Below, one piece after another: positions 23,409 through 31,746 of a DNA stretch of 64,000 bases. The notes under the pieces are model-generated. The model had not been told where the DNA came from. It saw only the letters and a program-made list of their open reading frames with translations, and did no database searches. A program made the position numbers and the translations under genes. Location of the stretch: NCBI RefSeq assembly GCF_009832905.1, contig NZ_CP047135.1:1900001-1964000 (forward strand), in the 5' to 3' direction. This stretch comes from Stenotrophomonas sp. 364. Its GTDB lineage: Bacteria > Pseudomonadota > Gammaproteobacteria > Xanthomonadales > Xanthomonadaceae. Position 1 is the stretch's first letter. Each line of letters begins with the position of its first letter.

Positions 23409-24773
23409 ATGGCCTTCCTTTTGCCCGCACTGGCCCTGGCCGTGGCGGGCAGCGCCGCCGCTGCGCCCGACCTGTTGCAGCCCGGGCTGTATGCGCTGCA
23501 GCCCGATGCGTACCTGCGTGCCGCCCCGACGATCCCGCCGACAGGAGACGCCTACCGGGAGCGCTACGCGCACGCCGTGCCGGCAGCGGCCGGGGTGCGC
23601 TATGCGTTCGTGTCGCGCGATCCGCAGGCCCGGCTCAACAAGCTGGTGTTCCTTACCGACCCGGCCTACCAGTACGACATCAACGGCGCCAAACTGCTGT
23701 GTCCGGCGTATGCGTTCCCCGAGTGGAACGCGTATTCGGAGGCGCAGCCCTATTGCCGCACCAACATCGGTGCCAGCGACCGGGAAGCAGCACTGGACTG
23801 GACTGCCACCGGGTTCTCGGTACGCTGGGCCGACCGCAAGCAGCTGCTGGGGGCGGTGCAGGTGCCGGCGCAGCGCGCACCCACCGCAGAGGAGGCCGGT
23901 GCCTGCGCCATCGCCGATGTCTGCGCGCCGGAGGCCTACGGGCGCCACATCAACCAGTATGAGGTGGTGCACTACCGCGACCAGTTCACGCTGCAACAGC
24001 CGCGGGCGTATGTGGATGTACTGCATGTGGACAGCGCGTTGCCGTTGCACGCCGAGGCCCGCGATGCAGGTGTTGTCGCGACGATTGCCGCCGGCAGCTA
24101 TGTGGCGGTGCTGCGCCGGACCCCGGCGTGGTACCAGGTCGAGCAGATCGCGCAGGACGGCAGCGCCGTGCGCGGCTGGATCGACCGCGATGCCTTGTCC
24201 CCCCTTGCCTGGGTGGTACAGGCGGCCGCCACGCCCCAGAGCACGTTCCGCGCGGGGGTTGAGCAGGGCGAAGAAGGCGCCAGGTTGACGGCGATCGAGG
24301 TGCTGGACGCGCGCACCGGCCAGCGGCGTCAGGTCCTGCGTGATTTCGAGGCCGATCCGATCGGCGACGGCGACGGCGACGCGTTGCTGCAGACGGTGGA
24401 CGCCAACTTCGACGGCCACCTGGATCTGCTCGCACCGGGCATGTCCGGCGGTGCCGGCCCAAACAGCACCTCCAACGTGTTCCTGTTCGACCCGGCCAGC
24501 GGCGCGTTCGTGTACGCCGCCGCGCTGTCGGCGCTACCACAGCTGTCGATCAACGCGCACGACCGCACCCTGACGTCCGCATCGCGGGGCGGATGCTGTT
24601 CGCATGCCGCGGAAACCTATCGCTACCGCGATGGCGCGTTGCAGCAGGTGGGCAGCTGGGAGGAGACGCTCTCCGCCGACGGCGAATATGTCGAGACTAC
24701 CCGTGGCAGCTGGCGCAACGGGCGGATGCAGTACCGCACTACGCGGACCCGCGCCACGCCCGCCGAACCATGA
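23409..24773 (+). CDS. XAC2610-like exported protein with SH3-like domain
   Basis: 454 residues from the ATG at the start of the signal peptide MAFLLPALALAVAGSAAAA. The middle (about residues 215-290) resembles a bacterial SH3 domain (LPLHAEARDAGVVATIAAGS, VRGWIDRDAL). The C-terminal part has DANFDGHLDLLAP and SRGGCCSHAAETYRYRDG, the signature of XAC2610-type proteins of xanthomonads, with a conserved Cys pair. Probably periplasmic and possibly calcium-binding at the D-rich loop. Role unknown. An upstream in-frame ATG lacks support. It is convergent with the lanthipeptide synthetase, 7 bp apart. Confidence 0.75.
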   Translation: MAFLLPALALAVAGSAAAAPDLLQPGLYALQPDAYLRAAPTIPPTGDAYRERYAHAVPAAAGVRYAFVSRDPQARLNKLVFLTDPAYQYDINGAKLLCPAYAFPEWNAYSEAQPYCRTNIGASDREAALDWTATGFSVRWADRKQLLGAVQVPAQRAPTAEEAGACAIADVCAPEAYGRHINQYEVVHYRDQFTLQQPRAYVDVLHVDSALPLHAEARDAGVVATIAAGSYVAVLRRTPAWYQVEQIAQDGSAVRGWIDRDALSPLAWVVQAAATPQSTFRAGVEQGEEGARLTAIEVLDARTGQRRQVLRDFEADPIGDGDGDALLQTVDANFDGHLDLLAPGMSGGAGPNSTSNVFLFDPASGAFVYAAALSALPQLSINAHDRTLTSASRGGCCSHAAETYRYRDGALQQVGSWEETLSADGEYVETTRGSWRNGRMQYRTTRTRATPAEP

Positions 24774-24780
24774 CGCCGGT

Positions 24781-27675
24781 CTAGCCGGCGTACGCGGGAA
24801 CCGCTTCGCTGGTCGATGCCGCAGTCTTCTGGCTGGGCCGCACCGCGCCAGGAGCACGCTCCAGCAACAACGGCGATGGCATCGCGCATGCGGGATGCAT
24901 CCGGCAGAAACCGTAGATCGCGCCGGCGAGGCCGATCATCAGGCCGGGCGTGAACGCGGCGCGGGTCAATCCGCCGACCATGCCGTGGTGCTCTTCGATC
25001 GAGGAGATGACCTCGATGGCCGCCGTGTCGATATCGTACGGGCAGGCCGGGTCCAGCTCGGCCGCGCGCAGCAGCAGCTCGCGGGTGGACAGGTCGCCAT
25101 GGCAGAGCGTGTGGCTGAAGCCCCATTTGCCGGCGGCGTCCGCTACCGCCCGGCGCAGTCCGCGCAGATGCTGCTCGCTGCCCGTGCGCGCATACAGGTC
25201 GGCATGGGCCAGGCCGATGCCGACGCTGCCGTGGCACCAGGTCGGGAAGTTCTTCTGGCCGTCCTTCAGGTGGATGTCGCGCCAGCGCCCGGTGGCCGGC
25301 TCGAACAGTGCCTCCTGGAACGCGAATGCCGCCGCCGCCAGCTGCCGCCACCCGTCGCGTTCGGCGGCGGTCCCGGCGTCGGTCGCGGCCAGGCGCGCCA
25401 GCGACCAGCCGATGCCCATCGCCCCATGCGCGAAGCCGCCGATGGGTTCGTCGAACTGCGGGCTGGGCCAGCGGGCACCGCCACCGTCCACGATGGCGGC
25501 TGCCTGCACGGCGCCGGCGACACGTGCGGCCAGCGCGAGCCAGCGTGCTTCACCGGTGGCCTCGGCCAGGCCGATCAGCGGCAGGATGGCGCCGCTGACG
25601 CCATCGAGCACTTCGAACTTCGGTGACGCATCGAAACTGTGCCGTTCCAGCGACGCCGCGCAGTGCCGTGCGTCGTCGAGCAAGGCAGGGCGGTCCAGCA
25701 TGTCGGCCAGTGCGAGCAGCGCCCAGATCCGCGAGCCGGCGCCCACGAAACCGCCGTCCATCTCGGAGTGGTCCAGCCGCGACATCCTCGCCAACACCTG
25801 GATCGATCCCTCCAGGGCGGACGCCAGGCCGGCTACCGCATCGGCACGCCCCGCCTGCACCTCAAGCCAGTATCCGGCCAGTGCGAAGGCGATGCCGCCC
25901 AGCCCGAAGTAGGTGTCCGGGCGGACGGGCTGTACGGTCCAGCCGTTGGGCGTGATCTCCGGTGTGATCCAGGTCATCGACCCATCGTCGCCCCGAACGG
26001 ACAGCCGCAGCAGGCTTTCCACCGCAGCGGCGGCCAACGTGCGGCGGCGCGCGTCCAGGTCTTCAGCGCGGGGCGCACGTGCGGCATAGGAGTAGCCCTC
26101 GCGCGCCTCGGCCCGCGCCAGCGCATGCTGATTGAGGTCGGTCGCCACCAGCGTGCTGCGTATCGTGACGTCTTCCAGGTCGATGCGCATGTCACGCCAG
26201 TTGGCCACTACTGTGCGGATCCGTTCCGGCGCAACGGGGGCAGCGAAGATCGGGATGTCGCCGTGCCGCAGGTCGTCGATCTCGCCCATGATCGCGGCCG
26301 GCTCGGAGGGCGCGGCACGCACTACCTGCGCATTGCGCACCAGCAGATCCATCGCACGCGCGACCGCCTTGGGTTCGTCATGCAGGGACGCCGGGTGCCA
26401 CAGCATCCGACCGATTTCGGCGTAGGCCATGGTGGGGCGGCGCACGTCACGCACCTGGCAGCCCTCGAAGGGCGCCAGCAACGGCATCAGCGCGTCGGCG
26501 GCATCCAGCTCGCGCAGCCGTTGGCTGGCCTGCATGAACCCCTCGCTGATCTGGTCCCAGTACTGGGACACGTCCGGGTGCGGGCACGGATGGTTCTGTG
26601 ACGCCGCAAAGTCCGCGTCGACCATGCCCAGGCGCGGCCCGTCTGCCGCATCCTCGACAATCACCGGTACCCGCAGCCGCGGCTGCTCGCCGGGCAACGC
26701 GCCCGCGGCGGAGAGATCGACGCCGGCCATGCCCAGGCCGGCGGTGCGGAACGGCACGATGCCCGTGCGCAGGACCGAATTCATCATCAGCTTCACGGCG
26801 ATGTCGTACGCCTGCCCGTAGCCGGATGTCTCGATCTCGATCACCGGGGCGAACACACTCTCTGCATCGACCACCACCGGCACCGGCCCGACCGCAATCA
26901 GGTTTTCCAGATGGATGTCGGTACCGCCGATCAGGCGCAGCACCGCCAGCCAGTGGCCGAGCCCGCGGTAGTAGGTCTGCAGCTCCTGGTCACCGTCGCA
27001 GTAGCGGTGCGCGGCAAACGCCGCCCAGCCATGACTGCCGCGATCGATCACGCGCGGCACCCGCACCCGGTCCGGCACGTCGCCGAACACGGCGCCAAGG
27101 AAGGCGTCCAGTGTGGCGTCGATGCGCAGCGAGCGCGGCTTGTACATCAGGGGGCCGCCTTCGAAGACCAGGCGGGCAACGGTGCGGCCCTGTGAATGCA
27201 GGTCGCCCTTGCCCAGCGACACGGACACCAGCTGGCCGGCCGGGCGCCCGAGCAGGGCAGGGAAGTCGTCGCGGTCGGCGACGATGCGCGTTGCCAGTTC
27301 TTCGACGGCATTGCATTGCGCGGCCAGCATCTGCTGGAACCTGGCGCGCAACGCAGGGTAGCGCTGGTCCAGGTGCGCGCTGAAATCGGGGTGGGTGGCG
27401 AGCTGCACGAACTGTGCAAACTGCTCCGCGTTGTCGGTCGCGGTGATGGTGCCGCTGCGGACGGCTGCGTGCAGCTCCAGCAGCAACAGCCGGTTGAGTT
27501 TCAGGTGGGCATGTTCGAGCAGTGCGCTCTCGGCCTGTGCGCGGATGAGCGCAATTTCCGCGGCATTCAGGCAGGGGGCCAGGCTGTTCAGGCGCCTGGA
27601 CAGTGCGTCGCGCTGGTCTGCCGTGATGTGATTGATAACAAGAGCAAACGAATCGACTACGGTTGTGCCCGCCAT
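24781..27675 (-). CDS. lanM: Class II lanthipeptide synthetase (LanM)
   Basis: About 964 residues. The start at 27675 is chosen for its AGGGA-type SD; an ATG at 27708 would add 11 residues without an SD. The N-terminal two-thirds are the LanM dehydratase, a lipid-kinase-like fold that phosphorylates and eliminates Ser/Thr: LGKGDLHSQGRTVARLVF, LMYKPRSL, GGTDIHLENLIA and VVVDAESVF. The C-terminal third is a LanC-like cyclase with GGFAHGAMGIGWSLA and the zinc ligands in WCHGSVGIG and LCHGD. Both halves look intact. It should install lanthionine rings in the 68-residue precursor encoded just upstream. A perfect hairpin separates the two genes. There is no LanT, protease or immunity gene in the flanking DNA. 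The gene symbol is generic. Confidence 0.95.
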   Translation of the reverse strand: MAGTTVVDSFALVINHITADQRDALSRRLNSLAPCLNAAEIALIRAQAESALLEHAHLKLNRLLLLELHAAVRSGTITATDNAEQFAQFVQLATHPDFSAHLDQRYPALRARFQQMLAAQCNAVEELATRIVADRDDFPALLGRPAGQLVSVSLGKGDLHSQGRTVARLVFEGGPLMYKPRSLRIDATLDAFLGAVFGDVPDRVRVPRVIDRGSHGWAAFAAHRYCDGDQELQTYYRGLGHWLAVLRLIGGTDIHLENLIAVGPVPVVVDAESVFAPVIEIETSGYGQAYDIAVKLMMNSVLRTGIVPFRTAGLGMAGVDLSAAGALPGEQPRLRVPVIVEDAADGPRLGMVDADFAASQNHPCPHPDVSQYWDQISEGFMQASQRLRELDAADALMPLLAPFEGCQVRDVRRPTMAYAEIGRMLWHPASLHDEPKAVARAMDLLVRNAQVVRAAPSEPAAIMGEIDDLRHGDIPIFAAPVAPERIRTVVANWRDMRIDLEDVTIRSTLVATDLNQHALARAEAREGYSYAARAPRAEDLDARRRTLAAAAVESLLRLSVRGDDGSMTWITPEITPNGWTVQPVRPDTYFGLGGIAFALAGYWLEVQAGRADAVAGLASALEGSIQVLARMSRLDHSEMDGGFVGAGSRIWALLALADMLDRPALLDDARHCAASLERHSFDASPKFEVLDGVSGAILPLIGLAEATGEARWLALAARVAGAVQAAAIVDGGGARWPSPQFDEPIGGFAHGAMGIGWSLARLAATDAGTAAERDGWRQLAAAAFAFQEALFEPATGRWRDIHLKDGQKNFPTWCHGSVGIGLAHADLYARTGSEQHLRGLRRAVADAAGKWGFSHTLCHGDLSTRELLLRAAELDPACPYDIDTAAIEVISSIEEHHGMVGGLTRAAFTPGLMIGLAGAIYGFCRMHPACAMPSPLLLERAPGAVRPSQKTAASTSEAVPAYAG

Positions 27676-27718
27676 TGCCTTCCCTGCGATAGTGTCCGGA
27701 TGCGGCATTGCTGGAGAC

Positions 27719-27745
27719 GGCGCGCAGCACGGTTGGCTGCGCGCC
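27719..27745 (-). other. Hairpin between lanthipeptide precursor and lanM
   Basis: GGCGCGCAGC (27719-27728) and GCTGCGCGCC (27736-27745), a perfect 10-bp stem with a 7-nt loop, 13 nt after the precursor stop on the minus strand. No U-run. A likely partial terminator or RNA-stability element that leaves more precursor than synthetase message. Confidence 0.7.
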
Positions 27746-27758
27746 GGTACAGGCTAGA

Positions 27759-27965
27759 TCAGCAACACATGCAGTGATTGACCACTGACATGGTGGTGGT
27801 GCAGTTGCCGGTGCCGCCGGTCGCCATGGTGGGGGCGATCGCGGTCAGGGCAGCATCGGTTGCTTCCTGGCCGTAGATGAAGAGCGAACCCGCCGGATTC
27901 TCGCAGCCGTCGACGCTGTCCGCGCCATTGAGCCAGCCTGCAACGACGTTGTCATTCAATTGCAT
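27759..27965 (-). CDS. lanA: Lanthipeptide precursor peptide (LanA)
   Basis: 68 residues; AGGAG sits 8 nt before the ATG. A double-glycine (ATGG) ends a probable 51-residue leader. The 17-residue core TGNCTTTMSVVNHCMCC has four Cys and five Ser/Thr, enough for up to four thioether rings. The GNCTTT...CMCC layout recalls the C-terminal half of mersacidin-type cores (CTxT...CxC) but lacks the Glu that mersacidin uses for lipid II. The leader itself holds a Cys (DGCENPAG), which is unusual. It lies directly upstream of lanM. The double-Gly site predicts a C39-peptidase exporter, none of which is visible in this window. The cleavage site is inferred. Confidence 0.9.
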   Translation of the reverse strand: MQLNDNVVAGWLNGADSVDGCENPAGSLFIYGQEATDAALTAIAPTMATGGTGNCTTTMSVVNHCMCC

Positions 27966-28001
27966 TCCGCGTTCTCCTGTTGATCAACAATGAAGCGATC
28001 A

Positions 28002-28026
28002 AGGCGCCAGGACGAAGCTGGCGCCT
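28002..28026 (-). other. Hairpin in the lanA 5' leader
   Basis: AGGCGCCAG (28002-28010) and CTGGCGCCT (28018-28026), a perfect 9-bp stem with a 7-nt loop, about 37 nt upstream of the lanA ATG. It may stabilise the mRNA. Confidence 0.6.
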
Positions 28027-28095
28027 CTGGGATACGGCCATTCCATGGCAAGGCGAGGACGCCCGGCAATACGGAGTGACGATGGTCAGGCCGCG

Positions 28096-28124
28096 TTTGT
28101 AGGGTGCACATAATTGTTTGTCAG
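28096..28124 (-). promoter_or_regulatory. Candidate lanA promoter
   Basis: On the minus strand CTGACA (28124-28119), 17-bp spacer, TACAAA (28101-28096). Transcription would start near 28090, giving a leader of about 125 nt. Confidence 0.5.
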
Positions 28125-28170
28125 GTCAAACTGAGAAATGGTGCTCAGAACCATTCCGTCTACGCTCATT

Positions 28171-28221
28171 ACTGTGTAGGAAAATACCTACTCCCGACTG
28201 TGTAGGAAAATACCTACTCCC
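28171..28221 (-). repeat. Tandem 25-bp direct repeat upstream of the lanA promoter
   Basis: Two identical 25-bp copies (28171-28195 and 28197-28221) with a 26-bp period. Each contains the dyad GTAGG-AAAATA-CCTAC. They lie about 80-130 bp upstream of the predicted transcription start, an arrangement expected for a tandemly bound activator. The regulator is unknown. Confidence 0.75.
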
Positions 28222-28415
28222 CGATGCGATGCGATGCGGTGCGGTGCTGCAGCATCGACGTGACAACGGCGGGCGAGGCGAGTATCCGCCTGCTGCATGG
28301 GATCGATGGCGGAAACTACACGCCAGAAAGGTGCCGCTGCGGTGACGCATTATGTTGCGTCTGTCAGCAGGCCACGTGCCTGCTGAAAAGTGAAACCGGG
28401 AACGGGTGCAGGATG

Positions 28416-28445
28416 CCCCGCAACCCGGTATGCCGGGCTGCGGGG
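28416..28445 (-). terminator. Hairpin after the SDR gene
   Basis: CCCCGCA (28416-28422) with TGCGGGG (28439-28445), and inner CCCGG/CCGGG, loop TATG, one A-C mismatch. It begins 15 bp past the SDR stop on the minus strand. There is no U-run on that strand, so it is a plausible but not classical terminator that isolates lanA. Confidence 0.5.
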
Positions 28446-28460
28446 AGTTTCAACGCGTCA

Positions 28461-30119
28461 TTACCAATCGGTAGGCGCGTAGTCTTTCAGGAACTGACCC
28501 CAGACGTGCTCGCCGGTGTTGATCCCATGGATGATCGGGTCAACGATGCGTGCGGCACCGTCCACGATGTCCAGCGGCGGATGGAAGCGCTCTTCCTGCA
28601 CTTTCTTGGCCGCAATGTCCGCCGGATCCTCGTCGGTCACCCAGCCGGTATCCACGCTGTTCATGTGGATGCCGTCGTTCTGGTAATCGGCCGCCGAGGT
28701 GCGCGTCATCATGTTCAACGCGGCCTTGGCCATGTTGGTATGCGGATGCCGGGTGGTTTTGAAGTTGCGGTAGAACTGGCCTTCCATCGCCGACACGTTG
28801 ACGATGTGTTTGTCGCGGCCCGGCGTGCGCAGCATCAGCGGCTTCAAGCGCGCGTTGATGATGAACGGCGCGATGGCATTCACCAGCTGGGTTTCCAGCA
28901 GTTCCACCGACGGCACTTCGGCCATCAGCATGCGCCAGGAATTGCGGCCGCGCAGATCCACCTGCTGCAGGTCCTGGTCCAGGCGGCCGTCCGGGAACAG
29001 ATGCTGCTGGGCCACCAGCTCATCTTCCAGCAGCGGCACCTGCGACAGTTCGGCGGCGCGGGTGAGGCCATTGGCACCGTTGAACCCCTGGTCCTGCACC
29101 ACCGGCAGCGACGCGGTCGACGTTGCGCCCAGCAGCTCGGCGCTGCGCAGGCCTTCGTAGTCGCCGATCAGCTTGCGCAGCGTCTCCGGCACTTCGTGCA
29201 GTGCCGCGGTTTCGCCGGCCATCATGTGCGCGTAGAACTGCGGCGGGCGGCGGACGGTCTGGCAGGCGTTGTTGATGATGAAGTCCAGGCGCGTACGCGT
29301 GGCCAGCAACTCGTTGCAGAACGCTTCCACGCTGGGCGTGTGGCGCAGGTCCAGACCATAGACCTGCAGGCGGTGGCCCCAGTCGGCGAAGTCCGGCTCT
29401 TGGGCATAACGGGCGGCCGAATCACGCGGGAAGCGCGTGGTGACGATCAGCTCGGCGCCGGCACGCAGCAGCTTCAGGCCGGCCTGGTAGCCGATCTTGA
29501 CCCGGCCACCGGTGAGCAACGCGACGCGACCGTGCAGGTCCGCGGTCTCGGTGCGCTTGATGAAGTTGAGCTCGGCGCACGCCGGGCACATCTGGTCGTA
29601 GAAGTGATGCAGCTGGGTGAACTTCTGCTTGCACACGTAGCAGTGGCGCAGCTCCGGCGAATGCACCGGCTCGGGCGTTTCGGCAGCGTTCCCGCCGTTG
29701 CTGGCGTCATGCAGCCCGGGCGCATGCGGGGGGAAGTAGTTCGGCGTACTGAACACCGGCTTGCGGCGCAGGGCGCGGATGCCGGTCTGCTCCAGCAGGG
29801 CCTCGGCCTTGGCCACCTTTTCCTGGTGGCGCTGCTTGGCCTGCTGCTTGAGCTTCTGCCGGCGCGCCTTCGGTTCGGGGTGGTACACCTTGGCCACCAC
29901 CTGGTGCAGACGCACCCGGTCGGCTTCGGGCAGCGTGTCGAGCACGGTGCGGTCGGCCTCGATCGCCTCCAGCAGGTCCAGCGCGGCGCGCAGGCGGTCG
30001 GTCAGGGGCAGGTCGTCGGCGTCGACGGGCGTGGCAATGGTGTTCAAGTCAGATCCGGGAGCAGCGGCGGGAAGACAGCAGGGGACGGCAGAGCGATGAC
30101 CGCCTCGATGCGGGTCCAT
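28461..30119 (-). CDS. Large SDR-family oxidoreductase with zinc-ribbon insert
   Basis: Up to 552 residues. The start is uncertain: ATG 30119 has no SD, and a TTG at 30047 (528 residues, LNTIATPVD) is equally possible. The N-terminal region is helical and Lys/Gln-rich (KARRQKLKQQAKQRHQEK), followed by a CxxC...CxxC zinc-ribbon-like stretch (CYVCKQKF, MCPACAEL) and then an SDR Rossmann domain: TGGRVKIGY for NADP, DFIINNACQT, and HIVNVSAMEG with the catalytic Ser. The canonical YxxxK is replaced by TNMAK at the expected place; a YRNFK lies closer to the Ser. So the active site is unusual or the protein is regulatory. Substrate unknown. Confidence 0.75.
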   Translation of the reverse strand: MDPHRGGHRSAVPCCLPAAAPGSDLNTIATPVDADDLPLTDRLRAALDLLEAIEADRTVLDTLPEADRVRLHQVVAKVYHPEPKARRQKLKQQAKQRHQEKVAKAEALLEQTGIRALRRKPVFSTPNYFPPHAPGLHDASNGGNAAETPEPVHSPELRHCYVCKQKFTQLHHFYDQMCPACAELNFIKRTETADLHGRVALLTGGRVKIGYQAGLKLLRAGAELIVTTRFPRDSAARYAQEPDFADWGHRLQVYGLDLRHTPSVEAFCNELLATRTRLDFIINNACQTVRRPPQFYAHMMAGETAALHEVPETLRKLIGDYEGLRSAELLGATSTASLPVVQDQGFNGANGLTRAAELSQVPLLEDELVAQQHLFPDGRLDQDLQQVDLRGRNSWRMLMAEVPSVELLETQLVNAIAPFIINARLKPLMLRTPGRDKHIVNVSAMEGQFYRNFKTTRHPHTNMAKAALNMMTRTSAADYQNDGIHMNSVDTGWVTDEDPADIAAKKVQEERFHPPLDIVDGAARIVDPIIHGINTGEHVWGQFLKDYAPTDW

Positions 30120-30351
30120 GCTGTAGCGGACCGGAGGGTCCGGCCAGCCGCCATTGTCCCCGATCCGGGGGTGTTGGCGCCAATCCGGCCTCCCGCCGGA
30201 GGAGAAGGCGGCGCCGCGCGGTGTGGTGGACGGCGGGAAAGGGGGCGCGGCGACGCGGATTGTTCAGGTTTACCCGGCGCCTTATGACAGCGATAGACGC
30301 CGGCTGCTGTGCAGCAGGAAACCGCTGCGCAGCAGCCCGTCGTCCCCGCAG
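30120..30351. other. 232-bp intergenic region
   Basis: Between the SDR start and the stop of the downstream-facing unknown gene. It should hold the SDR promoter. Several short GC-rich inverted repeats (for example GCTGCGCAGC) but no clear terminator. Confidence 0.4.
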
Positions 30352-31746
30352 CTAGCGGTGACCCTCAGCACCGGTGTCGTCCCCGGCAGCGGCTTCATGA
30401 ACACGACGCACCACCTCTTCGGCGGCGGCATCGGCGCGCCGCTCGGCCTCCCTGGCCGCTTCGATCGCCTGCTGGGAGCACTCCATCGCCCTGCGGACGG
30501 CCTCGTCCGTGGCGGCCATCGCGGCGTCTACCATTTCCTGGATGGTCTCCATCCGGGACTTGGGGGGCACGTACGCCTCCGGGGGCGAAGGAGGCGGCGC
30601 AGGACGCGATACAGGGCCGGCGCCGGCGGGTGACGGGGGAGAGGGCGACGGGGGCTCGGGCTGCGCGGGCGCGGCAGTCGGCTGGCGGGCCTGGTCGACG
30701 ACCGTGGCGTCGCCAGCGTCATCGCGTCGTGTGGGGCTGTATCGAGCCAGGGAGACGCTGTTGTCCTCCACCTGCACCACCGCATGCCCGTCTGCGCCCT
30801 CTATCAGGCAGTGCATGCTGGCGCCGTCCTGGCCCAATCGACTGCTGTGGACCCGGTGGCTGCCCAGGAGCGCCTGTACGTCGCGCATTCGGCAACGTGC
30901 ATACTCGGCGATTGCCTGTTCCCCCAGGTGTGCAGGCGGCAGGCTGATCGACAGCTGCTGGGCCGCCAGGGATAGCCGGGCGAACCCCACCGCCCTGCCG
31001 CTCGCCAGGGTCGCGTTGATCGCCTGGTCAACTTCCTTGGGTGTGGGAAGGTGGGTCAGCTGAGCGCCGTCCAGCATCTCGAACAGGTTGGGCAACAGCA
31101 GCTGGAGCGTGGACATGGCATCCAGCCGGCGCTGCTCGGCACGGTCCGCAGTGTGCAGGACCGTGTGGTAGAACCGGTAGTAATCGCAGAATTCGATGGG
31201 CCGGCGGGCGTTCGCCAGAGCGAAGTCGGCCGCCTCGGCGCGCGGCACCTCGGACGCCATGGCCGTGCCCTCTTCACTGGCCAGCTGGCACAGGGCCAGG
31301 CTCTCGTGGAAGTCCAGCTGCTGAAACAGCGGTGCGTCCGCCACCCCGATGCTGGCCAGGAAGGGATGGTAGGCCTGCAGCGCGGTGTTGGTGAGCAGCG
31401 CGTGCCGCGATAGCAGGTCGTGGAAGTCGAGGCTCAACGGGTGGCCATCCTCACCCGCCTCGATCCGGCGCAGCGTGTCGATGTCTTGCTGGCCCAGGCT
31501 GAGCAGTTTGACCGGTCCGATCTGCAGGCCCGCCTGGGGCAGCCATGCCATGCGCGCGCCATGCAGACCCTGCTGCACGTCCTGCAACAAACTGCCTTCT
31601 TCAGCGAAATAGTACCGATGCACGCCCGAGTCGATGGCCCATTGCACCCACTGCGTGCCACCATCCAGAAGGGAGAGCACCCTCTGGCCCAGCGTGCTGA
31701 GCTGGCGCGGGTGGACGATGGAACGACCAGCAATCATTAGACTCAT
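30352..31746 (-). CDS. Unrecognised protein with Pro-rich linker and Ala-rich helical tail
   Basis: 464 residues from an ATG with AGGAG 8 nt upstream; a longer open frame reaching 31956 has no SD. Residues 1-330 or so are globular and helical (QWVQWAIDSGVHRYYFAEEG, PIEFCDYYRFYHTVLHTADR). A Pro/Ser-rich linker follows (PSPSPPSPAGAGPV, PAPPPSPPEAYVPP), then a strongly amphipathic Ala/Glu/Arg helix (MVDAAMAATDEAVRRAM, AAREAERRADAAAEEVVRRV). No signal peptide or membrane segment. I do not recognise a family. The layout of domain, flexible linker and coiled helix suggests an oligomerising or scaffold protein. Confidence 0.7.
   Translation of the reverse strand: MSLMIAGRSIVHPRQLSTLGQRVLSLLDGGTQWVQWAIDSGVHRYYFAEEGSLLQDVQQGLHGARMAWLPQAGLQIGPVKLLSLGQQDIDTLRRIEAGEDGHPLSLDFHDLLSRHALLTNTALQAYHPFLASIGVADAPLFQQLDFHESLALCQLASEEGTAMASEVPRAEAADFALANARRPIEFCDYYRFYHTVLHTADRAEQRRLDAMSTLQLLLPNLFEMLDGAQLTHLPTPKEVDQAINATLASGRAVGFARLSLAAQQLSISLPPAHLGEQAIAEYARCRMRDVQALLGSHRVHSSRLGQDGASMHCLIEGADGHAVVQVEDNSVSLARYSPTRRDDAGDATVVDQARQPTAAPAQPEPPSPSPPSPAGAGPVSRPAPPPSPPEAYVPPKSRMETIQEMVDAAMAATDEAVRRAMECSQQAIEAAREAERRADAAAEEVVRRVHEAAAGDDTGAEGHR

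Larger units (their letters stand above)
27966..28460 (-). other. Promoter region of the lanthipeptide locus
   Basis: 495 bp between the SDR stop and the lanA start, both on the minus strand. It contains, in transcription order, a hairpin after the SDR, a tandem 25-bp repeat, a promoter-like pair and a leader hairpin, all listed separately. The remainder is non-coding. A GATGC-rich stretch (28223-28240) is low complexity. Confidence 0.6.

Noticed and set aside
28171..28221. CRISPR-like repeat
   Set aside because: Only two copies separated by a single base, with no spacers or cas genes.
28223..28240. GATGC microsatellite-like stretch
   Set aside because: Too short and imperfect to be a contingency locus; no ORF depends on it.
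28461..30119. SDR as a lanthipeptide tailoring enzyme (LanO/ElxO-like)
   Set aside because: It is separated from lanA by a hairpin and a 495-bp promoter region, has a very different architecture from ElxO, and looks like an independent gene.
28224..30287. 687-codon plus-strand frame opposite the SDR
   Set aside because: Antisense to a gene with clear SDR motifs; no SD and a His/Gln/Arg-rich translation.
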